Part shown: positions 22,967 to 35,062 of the stretch, one piece after another
Layout of the letters: the number at the start of each line of letters is the position of its first letter
Position numbering within the stretch: position 1 is the stretch's first letter
Assembly (NCBI GenBank): GCA_019614645.1
Contig: JABWDB010000002.1
Location: forward strand, 17,025,501 to 17,089,500
Origin: Stratiolaelaps scimitus
Lineage: Eukaryota > Arthropoda > Arachnida > Mesostigmata > Laelapidae
Length of the DNA: 64,000 nucleotides
Direction of reading: 5' to 3'
The notes under the pieces: model-generated
The model's database searches: none
What the model was told of the DNA's origin: nothing
What the model saw: only the letters and a program-made list of their open reading frames with translations
Made by a program: the position numbers and the translations under genes

Positions 22967-25500
22967 TATACTGTTGATACTGTGGCCACTGCCGCGACTG
23001 CTGCCGTCGAGACGTTCAAGTTGACGTTTCTTATGTCACAACTCATGCTCTGTTTACTTACCGGAACACGAGTTTCCATGTCATCACTTCGTTAGAAAAC
23101 CCGAGACCGAGCCGAGGGGAGACAGCTAGAGAGAGAGAGAAGTAGGAGCCGATTGCAGGCACGGCTGGTTCCATTTGCATTTCCACTTCCCGGCAGGAAC
23201 GAACGCAACGGCAAACGGGAGGGCCATGACTTGTGCTATGTGTCGCTCGTGAACCCAACCGAACGCGAATTACGCTTGCGTTTAATGGCTCAATTCACAG
23301 GCAGGGTATGCTAATAATAATAATTCGCTCATAGAAATAAAACAAGCGGGAGAATGGTTCCAGTGGCTCCCGCCGACAGCTCCCGGTAACCAGCCACAGC
23401 GGTATAATCCTGTAAATATATCATCGGCTTCTATGACACGCTGCGGGCTGGCCGCATTAGGAGGAACTTTATTGAAAGTTTATCGACGAAACCGAAAAAC
23501 AGTAGCAAATACCCAACGAGTATAAACGGCTAACGGGGTTGGATAGGCTTGCCAAACGATGACGCCGCCTTACGAATGAAATTCTGCGAAGGCCAAATAA
23601 GGAGATAGCGTATTCTATAGCTCTGAAAGATACGACAAACCTTGCATACGATTGCGCGTTCAGGCCGCCTTTGTAGGCCTTCGAGTGTTTTGCATACTGT
23701 GACCTATGAGCGCGCAAGGCTGTGAACTATGGCCAGCATGGTCGTTCTAGTTATGGTACCCACTCTATCGTGTTGCTTTCAAATGCGTGAACACAGCTGC
23801 ACAGAAGGTGTTTACCTTTTGTGATATTTCTCCCACCAATTAATTATAGGTCAAGCCCGCAATGAACGAATAACATGTGCATACGTTCTCATATGGTCTC
23901 ATTGGACAAAACTGACCGGTGAATAGAGAGGCTGGAATGTTGGTTAACACGAAAATTGCTCGTTTAGGAAAGATCTCAGCTGGGAGAAGAGAAATTGTGT
24001 GTGGCACACAAAATACAGTATTTTTACAACTTTGTCAGCTTGATCATGAGGTTCATATTGTTTTCGAGTGGCAACGCCTGATTAGAATGTATAACTGTAA
24101 GAGTTAGTTGATTAAATTAACTGTTACTATTATTACTAATATATATATATAGCCATTTCGATCTTGTCTTGTATATCGGAATGAACAATGTAAACCCACC
24201 CACATAGAACACACATCTTAATCTCTCAATACCCGGAAGAGCCAATCCACAATATAAGTTTAGACAGTTCAACTAAACAAGCATTTGAGAGCCAGTGATA
24301 TCCCGCCAGAGCATCCACTCAATACGCTACTTTACATTGCCCTCTCTGCCCTCCAAACGAGATGACCCAGGGCGGGGTCAGGCAGACTTTCCGGTGAGGC
24401 AAAACATTGCTAAGCCTCCCATTCCGACAGCGACGACTCCGTTCCGAGCTCGCCGGAGTGTGCGCAAGCCCACTCTATCGAGGAAAAACTTTCCTGCTGC
24501 GCGGACCGTCTCAACGAGATCTCCTAATATAGCTCTGCGCCGGGACATGAAACTCAACGAGGCTCGATGCTGCACAAAGGGGAAAAAGGCTACTCACAGA
24601 CGAAGGCCCCATCTGACAGAGAGAGAGATTTCGAAGCTCCTCGGGTATCTATCTCTATGCTGGTGTACGTATTACCATCGCATCTAACTACAATATTGTC
24701 CCGATATTCATTGTGGCCCTACTATCAAACAACCGTTTATCATGCCCAAAGAGTATACCCCACGAATGGATAGTCGCTCCAAGCTGTGCTTAGCGGTTTT
24801 GACAGTAGCAGAGAGCTTAAGTCAATTACCTTTATGGACATTAAATCCGAAATTGTACAAATGTTTCGAAACGATGGACTGCAAGTGCACTGTAGAGAAT
24901 ACAAGGTCCTTAGGATAGATACTCCACCAAGGCTGTCAAGCCTTCCACATTGGAAGGATGAGAAAGTCAATGGTTCCAACTTACAATTTGTACCTGAATC
25001 TTCAAAGGCCTAAAAGTTCACACATTCATAAAATTAATAAAGGGGAATCTATTATACACGAAGCTTGCTCCAAGTCTCTAATCCCTCATTGTACCGAGAA
25101 CAGCAACCGTTCCCAGCAAAAAAAAAACCCAACTTGGATTATTAGCCATTTCGATAACTGACAAAACTAGTATTATGCGGTTATTCAACTACAATCAAAC
25201 ATCAAATTGACGAACATGAGCATTCTTCGATACACCCACGATTCGACAGACTTTAACAATAATTCGAAAAGCATAGGAGTTCACTGCATACATAAGAGTT
25301 CACTGCATTGTGATGTGTGTTCTATAATACAGAAAACGATTTGCTGAATTTCTCATTCTTTTCTAAGGGTTCTACTACACGTGCCAATGGATGATGTCGC
25401 ACACGTGTTCCATTTACCCACGGTAACTTGGCTCTGTCCACCATGCAATATACGCACTTCTCCGGGCTAGACTCGGGTTTGCTTTGCATGAGCTCAGGCT
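22967..25500. other. No gene recognised
   Basis: A GA run near 23131-23142, a short TA block at 24140-24152 and a 19-bp tandem duplication at 25277-25308. A plus frame at 24786-25013 (75 codons) has a protein-like composition but no recognised domain and no clear splice context. Confidence 0.45.
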
Positions 25501-26200
25501 AAACGTAGGTCCGTACGTACGCACGCGATAAAAGTTAGCGATCCACTAACGAAAATACCTGTGGCGGGTCATCGTCGTCGTCGTCGTCGTCAGCGGCCGT
25601 GGCGTCAGAGCCGTCCGCGATGGGCACTTGCGCCAGTGAACGCGCCACTCTCCCAGTGGCAACAAGACAGAGGGAAGGGATTCAACGGGGGTCAGTGCTG
25701 GTTGCTACTAGTGCGATATGCTAGACTACCCCAACTAATTACATCCAACTCGCTAAGCTCCCGCACTGCGGCGGCCCCCGTACGGGTGTCGGCGTCGGTA
25801 GTACTACCCCCCTCCCTCTCCTTCGCGCTGACTGGAAGGAAGCCGGCAAGCTACGATGGGACGTTACAAAGTTAAATAAGGTTCATTCGAACACCAGTGG
25901 CCGCCTGTCTAGTAACCCTCAATCGTTGCCCCCGACCGACCGCCCGCCCGCCAGCTAGCCCGCTCCGATCCTGGCACGAAGCGACGGTCGCAAATGGAAG
26001 CAAGTAACAGGGGGGCTTAGCAACTTTCAACCAGCAGAGAAACAGATAGAGAGAGAGAGAGAGAGAGAGAAAGCGCGAGACCTTCTCTCTCTCTCTCTCT
26101 CGTTGTTTGTTTGGGCTCTGCTTGTTTCTCTGAGTGATAGGGATTGCGGAGGGCCACTGACGGGGTATGAAGAGCGGCTTGCTAAGACTATGTCGTGCCC
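25501..26200. other. GC-rich patch with (GTC)n and GA/CT runs
   Basis: (GTC)n at about 25570-25591 gives polyarginine in a plus frame (25561-25875), which has no known domain. CCGC-type repeats lie near 25938-25952. The GA and CT runs are listed separately. Confidence 0.4.
26048..26101. repeat. (GA)12 facing (CT)9: inverted repeat
   Basis: (GA)n at 26048-26071 and (CT)n at 26084-26101, 12 bases apart. Either strand can fold into a hairpin of about 18 bp, or each run can form a triplex. Confidence 0.9.
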
Positions 26201-26796
26201 CCGGTCAGATTCCACACGCTGCCCAGTGCTCAGACCTCATGCAAGCACATGCCCGCCTCGTCGACCGGCTGGTTAGAAGGATACTATGCTAACGAGACAC
26301 AGACGGTGGATGTCGTCGGCGAACCTATTACCGTGGGTAATACCTATTAACAGCATACATCAGGCAAAGAGCGAGCATATTTGTAGCGTTGAGAACAACA
26401 ATATCCTCTTTGACATAAGATACGTGTGGGACGCTTGTGATGAGATGACTATAACTTCATTATTAGTTTGTTGTCATACTATAAAAAATTGTTGGAGCTA
26501 ACTCTCAGCATTTCTGGCATTGCTTCAAAGATCCGTAAGGATAGCGGACTCAATAAGAGCAATGGGATCTTTTTTTTGATCAGGAGTAGTAGTAATTTGT
26601 TTAATCATCGTTTTTTTTAATTATTTTTTTCGGAAGGTCAGTTTTGCCAAGTTTACCTACCTCGGTTTTCGCCAATAGACACATGTGGTGGCAAGACATT
26701 TTCAAGCATATTCCACAATTGTCAACGACGTCCGTATTAACGCATTAAAAAATACGGTCTTATTCTCTCCAATCACATTTATTGATTTCCATATAA

Positions 26797-26830
<34 letters not shown>

Positions 26831-28480
26831 TATACTGCAGTGTTTTACTTATGTATGTTTAGTTATAGAGAAAAGTCAAGAAGTCGATGGCAATTTTGAC
26901 CACCGGCTAAATCGTACGGATAAACAATATATACGTATATATATATATATATGTATGTTTTGTAGGGACAAAACCGACGAATATGAAAAATCATAAAGCA
27001 ATTTCACATTTCCAGCTCAGCACAGCAGGTACAATGCATGGCAAAGGATTGGATTCTGCATTATTCGACAAATCCTAGTTGAAATTAAAAATGTACCTAA
27101 TTGTCTTCAGTTGTCTGACCGATTCTCTTTTTTATATACATTATAGTTACGTTTACGACTTCGGTCAGCCTCTCGAAAATAGTAAAAATAGAATTAGATA
27201 ATTACGCAATTTATGTTAATTATATATATATATATATATAGGCAGTCACAGGTTTTGCCAAAGGTTGTTTATCACACAGACACAGTTATGCATACTTTTG
27301 TTAACAGCAACAGACAACTGCTGCGAATGAGGTCTGGATGAATCCCACTTGCACAGACATCGGCCAGACAGATAATCCTTCCTCTTCTGTCGACCGGCAG
27401 TCACCTTTACGTGTCATAAGCCAACAAGGCTAGAAGGAGAGGGACGAGGAAATGGTGGTGGTGTTAATAATTTACCATTGGACGTCTGACCAATACCTTC
27501 ATTGGCTGCTGAAAATATATGGGTGGTCATCAGTGAGGGAGCTAGCAATGTATTTATTATGTTCGGAGACGCCTCTGTTTCCCGAATGTAAATGTTAATA
27601 ATATAACGCTTCATTAATCGATGCTGTCTTTTGCTTGCACGTGGGTCAATAAATGTCCATATTGTTATTACTATTATTATAATATTATTATTCATTCCTA
27701 CCTTGTTAATAATAGTAACCAATATTTCGAAGCTAAAATCACACTGGACGTATGGCTGTCTGCATCGATTATAAGCTAAAATTGCTCAAATAACACAGCC
27801 ACTCTAGCACTGTATACATTGTACACACAAAACAAACGGATGAGAATTATGCCAATCTATCTCTTCTTCGATAGAGATAGGCAGGCATAATAAGAAGTCT
27901 TCGATATAAGTCCAATCAACAAGTGCACGCCAACTATAGAGAATAGACAGGCGATTTGATATAAAGAAAAGAGAATGAAGCAAATGATTGCAGTATACGT
28001 TTAACCCGAAATCCCAAACTACAAGTGCGATACAGGCGTGGACACGTCATTAGATGCCATTGGGTTCTTCCCAATCTTGCTCTGGCAAAACCACCGGCCA
28101 GGGTTAACGGCGGTGGACGTGATAAGAAGGCGTGTGACGAGCTTGAGGAAAGTACGAGTCGGGCGACGAAGCCGGATCGAACGAAGTCCATTTGAGGCTT
28201 CTAGAGCCACCCTTAATCGGCACGGGAGGTTTCGCGGAAGGGTATAACGATGCCTCATGGGCAGGTCGACAACTTCTTCAGTTCCATACCGAACGTTAGC
28301 AATATACCGGACCTTAGAAAAGGGTGTCTATATCTCTGTTCGCAGAGACAGAGTGGGATAATAAGAATGTCCCGCTAATGACAGTGTTTATTAATAGCAA
28401 TTCAACCCAGAGCTGACCAAAAAAAATATCGTAAATTGCTGCACTAAATAACATCGCAAGATCGTTCGTTATGTTAATCC
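26201..28480. other. No gene recognised
   Basis: AT-rich, with (TA)n at 26805-26824, 26937-26952 and 27220-27240. The patch 28010-28260 is GC-richer with frames on both strands and no motif. Confidence 0.5.
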
Positions 28481-29003
28481 ATAACCTGATGAAACCCCGT
28501 CGCTCTTGAGAGGTCACAAAGAAAGGACTAATGGCTGTTCCGTTCAGTCCCTCGATGGACATAGACATAAACACACACGTCTGAAACCTTTAATCCCAGA
28601 AGGTTGCACATCCGACGGTATCGGCCAATTTGTACAGTTGTACAAATTCACTTTGTGCCATCAACTCGTGAGTGATCATTCGCCTGTGACTATCGAGATT
28701 GTGGGGTGACCTATGCTCGGGTACCCTATATCAGGCTTCTCCTACTGTAATGGAAACGATCTGTCTACAATATTAGAAACGCTGTCCTAACGAGTGTGAT
28801 TCACCAGTTCAAAGGACGACTTGCTAGCAATCGTCTATGTACTTATACAGCAGCTATGCATTACCTATGTCACATTACAGAACAGCTATATGCTGAGGAA
28901 GCAAAGTCGCCTGATGGAAAGGTCGCCCGCCTCGGTGACGAAATGTTCAAGGGAAGGAGGCAATGGTGCACGCCTGAGATCTGAAAATAACAGGAGCCGC
29001 TGA
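28481..29003 (+). mobile_element. Decayed LINE fragment, end of endonuclease domain
   Basis: A plus frame (28506-28709) ends with CHQLVSDHSPVTIEIVG. SDHSPV followed by I-x-I is the final catalytic motif (SDH) of the APE-like endonuclease of LINE elements. In another frame downstream (28770-28984) comes NAVLTSVIHQFKGRLASNRL and, near its end, RRQWCTPEI, placed where many LINEs have a W-W-T-P-E-type motif between the endonuclease and the reverse transcriptase. Frame changes and stops show it is dead. No reverse transcriptase motif is recognisable to the right. The family match rests on short motifs. Confidence 0.4.
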
Positions 29004-32000
29004 TATCAACTCGGACATTCAGAGTTTCCACAGTGGTATGATACCAACTCGGCCGATCGATAAGCGCTAGCCGCCGGCCCTCAGCTAAAATGCTATTGTC
29101 CGTTGGTTTCGACAGGGCAGCTTTTTTCACAGATCGTGTTTTTGACAGCGAGCTACCAGTCGATTGAGTTGATAACACCCACCACATCCCGCGCAACATT
29201 ATGTACAGGCAGCCATTATATATTTCCCTGCTGAAACGCTTCAATATCGGGGCCAGACGGCGAAGGAGACCGCACACGAACAAGCCATGACATAGATTGC
29301 GCAAGATACAAAACACACCCTGCGGCCTCGAGGTTCTGCTTCGGTGAAATTTTCAGAATATGTGTGCAGGTTTAACTAATGGGAGAGCATTAATCAAACG
29401 TCCATCGATCGAGTTGATGAACGGGAATACCACGGCGCCTCATCCGCACCATCGTATTGTTCCTTCTGAAGAAGCCAGCAGTAAGGAAGCAGAATCCATC
29501 CAATTCGTTGAGGGGTGAGGCGGATCACAAAACGAAGAAAACTGAGTAACGCTCCTAGTCTGAAAGCTGCTCTGCAGCGTCACTCTCCGAGATATCGTCT
29601 GTTCTGGTTTCCTTTAGCCGACGGGTTCCTGCAGCCATGATACATCGTTTCCATTTTTTCCTCGCGCTGTGACCGAATTGTATCCGGCGGCGGCCGCGGC
29701 CGGAACACCTACCGGACACACTACTCTCAGTTACTATCAAGCGCTCCACGCGGTCTCACTCACTCTACAGGGAGACACTCTTCCGCCTACAACAGGCAGC
29801 CAACATCAACTCAAATAGACCAACAACTGCAGACATCTTGGTCACGCACTCGGCGCTGCCCAGCAATGAAATATTATGTCCTCCGGGGCCTGGCTTGGCC
29901 TGGCCTACCGCCACCATCGGGGGCGGCCAGACCATTCCGTTCTCTGCTAACGCAATGTAAGAGGACACTGCTGTTCAGGACCCCTGCCTTCGTTTGTATT
30001 TTACGAGATGTCGCCTCACTTTGAACAGCTTGGTTAGCGCCCTAGGGCAATGACTGTGGCGTTGTGCACAGGATGGGCGAACGCTGCCTCTCTGGCGATA
30101 AAGACCTCGACATACTTTGTTGAAAGGGCCTTAGCTGGCCAGCATTCTGCTGGGCGAGATCAGGACTAAGACGGCCTGAAACCTGAACCCAATAGTAACT
30201 TGGCGACATATATTTGTTTAAGAGGAGTCCTCTATATAGCGGCCGTGAAGCGATGTCAGCTTGCGACAACTGGTGACCACGTTAGCGTCTGGGTATTTAC
30301 GCGTTATTTTAGCACTGTCACAGGATGCCGATCAAGAAAAACAAGGCAGCAAACCCATTTATAGGTTAGGTGAGTTTAGGTTTTGCAACTAATGCTTCTT
30401 CATTCGTTTGAAGAAGTCGTATATTAAATGCTGACTAATGATGGCCTAGGTCTATGAGAATTAGCCGAGAGCTTCACCTTAAACCTTACATGAGGTGCTC
30501 ATGGCTTCCGCAAAGGTATTGGAACAAACCGACTAAGCACTGTTGTGGTGGTTGTGATATGTTTTTTTTACATTCAATATAAATATAATCTAATTTTGTA
30601 CAGCACCAATACCATAAATTAGCAAACAGGCTTGGAAACAGAAATAATCCGAGACACCGATATCCGATATCCGTTCGAACTAAAATGTGTTCTTCAGCTG
30701 ATTTAACATATCACAAGTAAGTAACACTGCGTAGTCGATATCGAACTAACCCTTACAATGTTCAGCAATTCACTGTTATTCTTGCCACATGCTAAACCTT
30801 AATGTTTCCTTAAGAAGAGTAAATATATTATGAAGAAATGCGCTAACAGAATCACTACCGGTAGATTCCACCAATCCAAAACGCGTTTCCCGGCCACGTA
30901 GTCTATATCGTTTCGCGTATAATTCCGCATAAAAAAGATGGTAACAAACATTTTCATCATACAGCGACGACTCTAGTGCCAGGCATTGCACATATAATAT
31001 ATTAGAGACTCTCTCAGTTGGCTGCGACCCACAGCGCCTCACGGTGCTGTTCGAAAACGCTTCCAGCTTCAAGGTTGTCGAGGAAAGGTCGTCTCACCAA
31101 CGCCACGGTAGAGGCGGTTTTACTTGGAGTCCCCAGAGTGCCTCTGACTGACTACGCCATCTGACTGGCATACATCTATGCATACGCCATAATGCGCTAA
31201 TTTTATGCACACTTACCATACAGACCGGTAGAAAAACAGCTTGACTGGAAAATAAGCATACTAATTGGCATGGTTGCTTCGTCTGTCTGTCTCTCTTTTA
31301 CTTAATTAATTGTGTTGGCAAAAATGAGACTCACGAGGCTGAAATCATACATATATCACTTGATTAACGTTGCGTTCAGTCTTAGTGGCTCTCCTTCACT
31401 TTTTAGTAATTAACTATCCTTTCTTCGATTTGAAAAGTGTTTTTCATTGCGATTTTACCGTAGTGTACTTGTTGTTTATTATAATTGGTACTTACATCAA
31501 CGGACGAGCGGAGAGACAGATAATCGAGTTAAGTATACAAATTGTTCTTCATTATATCCTATATCTGTAACTGTAATTGGTAAATGTAATATATAGTTAA
31601 CACCAGACGCACAATCACGATTGAGTAAACGCACCTTGGCCGCCATGTAGCAACGGGATGATGGGTGTGATCCCACCTAGCGAGCACCTCTGCAGTTCTC
31701 TGAGAATGAGTGCATGTGATATTCATTAATGGCAGACATTAATGATATTACTACTGTCACGCCCGAGTCTTTATAGTCCGTCATGTTTGCTCATCTGATT
31801 CGTTAGGCGGACAAGCAAGACTCAACATTGGACTCGTCCGCCACGATCGTTTGTACGAATTTCTGGCCGGTAGAAGCTCATTAAACAGATACGGAACCAT
31901 TACCATAACGCGAAGTTATAATGATGATAATCTATCTGTAAGATTGTACCGTTTTTGGAGTCGCGAGCCGAATCCTTTCCTGCAAATACCCTCCAGGCTT

Positions 32001-32571
32001 TTCTCTCTCTCTCCCGCGCGCGCGCGCGCGCAGCAGACGAATACTTCCCATGAAATAGATGGAGGAACTAGTTCAGATCCGAGTTCCTTCAAACCACAAC
32101 TGTTCAATGTAAATACTACATTGAATTAGTCTTGAGGACAGAGTCAGCAGGTTTCCGGCTCCTTTGATATTACGATTTGGCGTTGGGTATGCATTTGTAT
32201 GTGTTTGTATGTGCTCACGAGTGTGTGTGTGTCATTGTTTGTACACGAACCGTTGTCGTCGCTGCCGACGCCCACAGCAGACCCGTGGCTGGGTCTCATC
32301 ATGCGCTCGGCAAACGGGCACAGCAAACTCTCGTCTCCAGCTGATGCGGAGGCCGGAGGCCGGAGGCGTTCGCAGGGCAATCGCTGGCAGTTTCATCGCC
32401 GCAGAAGTTCAAGCAGTTCCAAGCGATCGAGACTGTGGACGGGCAGCCGGCTACGCTTCGAGCTCCGCCAAACACAGCAGATGCAGCGCACAGAATGGCA
32501 CAGTGATACGGAGAGCGAGAAAGCGGCGAGTTTGAGACGGAGCCGAGCCGAAAGATTCAGCGGCTGGCATT
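29004..32571. other. No gene recognised
   Basis: A minus frame at 30776-31072 (98 codons) looks protein-like in composition but I do not recognise it. A 17-bp alternating CG run lies at 32015-32031 and a GT run near 32220-32231. The GC-rich part 32230-32570 has two overlapping plus frames (123 and 124 codons) without a domain. Confidence 0.45.
32015..32031. repeat. (CG)n run, 17 bp
   Basis: A pure alternating CG run directly after a CT run (about 32002-32013). Alternating CG favours left-handed Z-DNA and is unusual in a genome dominated by TA repeats. Confidence 0.9.
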
Positions 32572-32572
32572 A

Positions 32573-32634
32573 ATTCCATTCAATGGGAGGCAGGGCTAAC
32601 ATAGCGGGATCATTGTGAGCCCATTGAACGGAAT
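32573..32634. repeat. Hairpin, 15-bp arms with one mismatch
   Basis: ATTCCATTCAATGGG (32573-32587) is the complement, with one mismatch, of CCCATTGAACGGAAT (32620-32634); the loop is 32 bases. It could be a small inverted-repeat element or an RNA stem; no second copy is seen. Confidence 0.8.
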
Positions 32635-35002
32635 AGAAATCTGTCCAGAGAGTATACGGGATGGGAATCGAGAGGAGGCTGCCATGGGAAGTAAACAAAT
32701 CAGTATGCACCTGTATAGTTCCTGATAGCTGCAAAGGGCGCGGGGAGATAGAGACAGAGAGAGAGAGAGACAGTTTGCAAGGAAATCGCTATTTCACTGC
32801 TGTGTGACCCCTCGACAGGTTTAAACGGTCGCTTATCGCACCTATCTGCGAGTAAGACAAAAGGAGTCAAGGCAACCCGATAAACAACTAGGGGGTATTT
32901 CCCGTAAACATTAAGGTATTGTAAAATATCCTGTCCATAGAGTGTACAGGACGGGCTATACGAAATCGCGTCGATACTGACGATGTTTACAGTCGGGTAC
33001 GGCGGCTGGTTCAAAAGCGAACACAACTGAACAAATAATAGTTAACAATAGGATTGTTGAGGTCTCCACAGGTTCTTGCAGCTGGTAGAGCTAGCTAACG
33101 CCACAAGAAGCTATCTAACGCCGCAGTCTACCCGCCATCCATTCGCCCCTGTTGCGCCCCACACCCGTAATGGCTCAGAGAACACACGATTAGCCCCGAA
33201 CCAGGTAGGCCTTCCGTATCAATGCAATGCGCCCATCATAAACACATGTGTGGCAGAATAAGTGGCGAAAGAAGCTAGCAATCACGATTCTGAACGTCAA
33301 TGTTTGTCAAACCACAAACTTCGTACGAGGCAAAATCACTCGAGACAACTCGGACCGGCTACGGTATATAGACATCGATATTGTTTTGATATGAATGACG
33401 AACAACATTTGGTAACCGCTCTGCGCGCTGGCTTCGAAGCTCCGTCATGGCCATTCATAACCACTTAGTATCACTGCTCATTATTTTTATTATTTTCGAT
33501 TGGTTGCGGTTGTTGTTGTTGCTTTCTTTCACAAAAACACATGGTCTACCAAAGGGGACAGCTCGTTGGAAGCAACGTGACTTTCTCAAATAATAATTAA
33601 CGCGTAATGTAATTCAGGCAACAAGAATCCAATGTACGATATATCTGGTCACTAAATAGGCACAAATGTAATACGTGTTTTAATACTGTATTAAATATAG
33701 TTGGTGAAGTAAAATACCACTACTACTACTACTAATAACATTACCAATGAGGATTACCCCTGCCACAGGGGTCGATTGTCATCCTCTTCTCTGAGCCATA
33801 TTAATAATAATAACAGGACAACGTACAGGACGCCTATGGCGGGTGCGCTCCACTCATTATTCCTACCCACATATCATGATATTGGTCATAGACTTGTTGT
33901 CTAACATGTCCGTCCACAAGCGGCAATTACGTGCTACAAGGGACCCGTTGTGTGAATCGACACGGCTGCCGATCCGCTCCCGTAACACAATCATGACACT
34001 AAACAGTGCCATTTCCAAACAACATATTATTATGATTATGAAAATACAAGTTGAAGTAATACATAGCTCGTCCGGAAGGAAAGTTGTATTGGTCATGGTC
34101 GTACTCGTCTGGCGATGTACTCCCTTCACAAGCTATCCCAGAAAGACATGGTTTGGCAAATCCTGCGGTTGTTGTTGCCGTTGCTGTTGCTGTTGTTGAT
34201 CTTGCAGCTGCAAGTCGTTCTCGCCCGCGTATCGGAAACCGTTTGGTCAAGTGGCAAATTCGTTTCCGATATCGCTCCCGCTGCTCGTCATCTTCGGTCG
34301 ACGTCTTTCGTTGCACTGCATTCAACAGGTTTCATAAAGTTGAGCGAAGAGATTCAGGCAGAAATTAACAATCGTCGCTGAGCGAAGGGTCTAGCTATCC
34401 GTATTAACGAGCAAACAAGTATTTTGACATGCTGGTATCCATAGACTGGCTCGACAAGTCGGCATGGTCCTCCCCCTGAAGGTCGCTTAATAACGTCAAT
34501 TATTAACGTAAAATAATCTATGCCCATATTTTGTGAAATTTCAAGCAAGTATATATATATATATATAGAGAGAGAGGGAGATCCGTATAAGTGCAGTCGG
34601 TTCAGATTTGCGGTAAATCAGTTCCGATGTTACCAGTTGTGAAATGCTTGGGGCTTACGTTCCAAGATACGAGTGTTCACGAGACCATTTACCACTAAAG
34701 AAGTTAACCGCCATGTCCAGCTTACCGCTTGCCGACCTTATGGGGTACGCTCTCTCACGAGATTCGATAACTCATCTCAACAAAGAAGTTCGCGTGCGAA
34801 GTGAAGAATCTAACTAAGAAGTAATAATCACACTTATACTTGTGTATATTTAGCTGAATGTTACTAGTTATATATTTTGGCACTTGTGCCCTCTGAGGAC
34901 CCTACACAGGGATTTTACTATGGACAGTTCAAAATTTGTTATACTGCCCCAGGGTAGATCTACGTTTCTATTTACTTTTTTTCATTTGACTTTTTATTTA
35001 CA
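32635..35002. other. No gene recognised
   Basis: Contains a near-repeat pair at 32641-32665 and 32931-32955, an ACT triplet run at 33718-33735 and a compound TA/GA run at 34550-34577. Overlapping frames at 33843-34381 on both strands include TGT/GTT triplet tracts and no domain. Confidence 0.45.
34550..34577. repeat. Compound (TA)n(GA)n microsatellite
   Basis: TA run 34550-34567 passing directly into a GA run. Confidence 0.9.
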
Positions 35003-35062
35003 ATGAGAACTTAAGCATTTGTGAAAAACTGCAGTTCCAAATAAACCAATGAACCAATATAT
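35003..35062 (+). mobile_element. SINE, family A, copy 4 (tail only)
   Basis: GAGAACTTAAGCATTTGTG, an AACTGCAGTTCC block and AATAAACC, matching the last 60 bases of copy 1 with few changes. The promoter half is absent (5'-truncated). The tail runs into a (TA)n microsatellite at 35057-35073. Confidence 0.6.
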
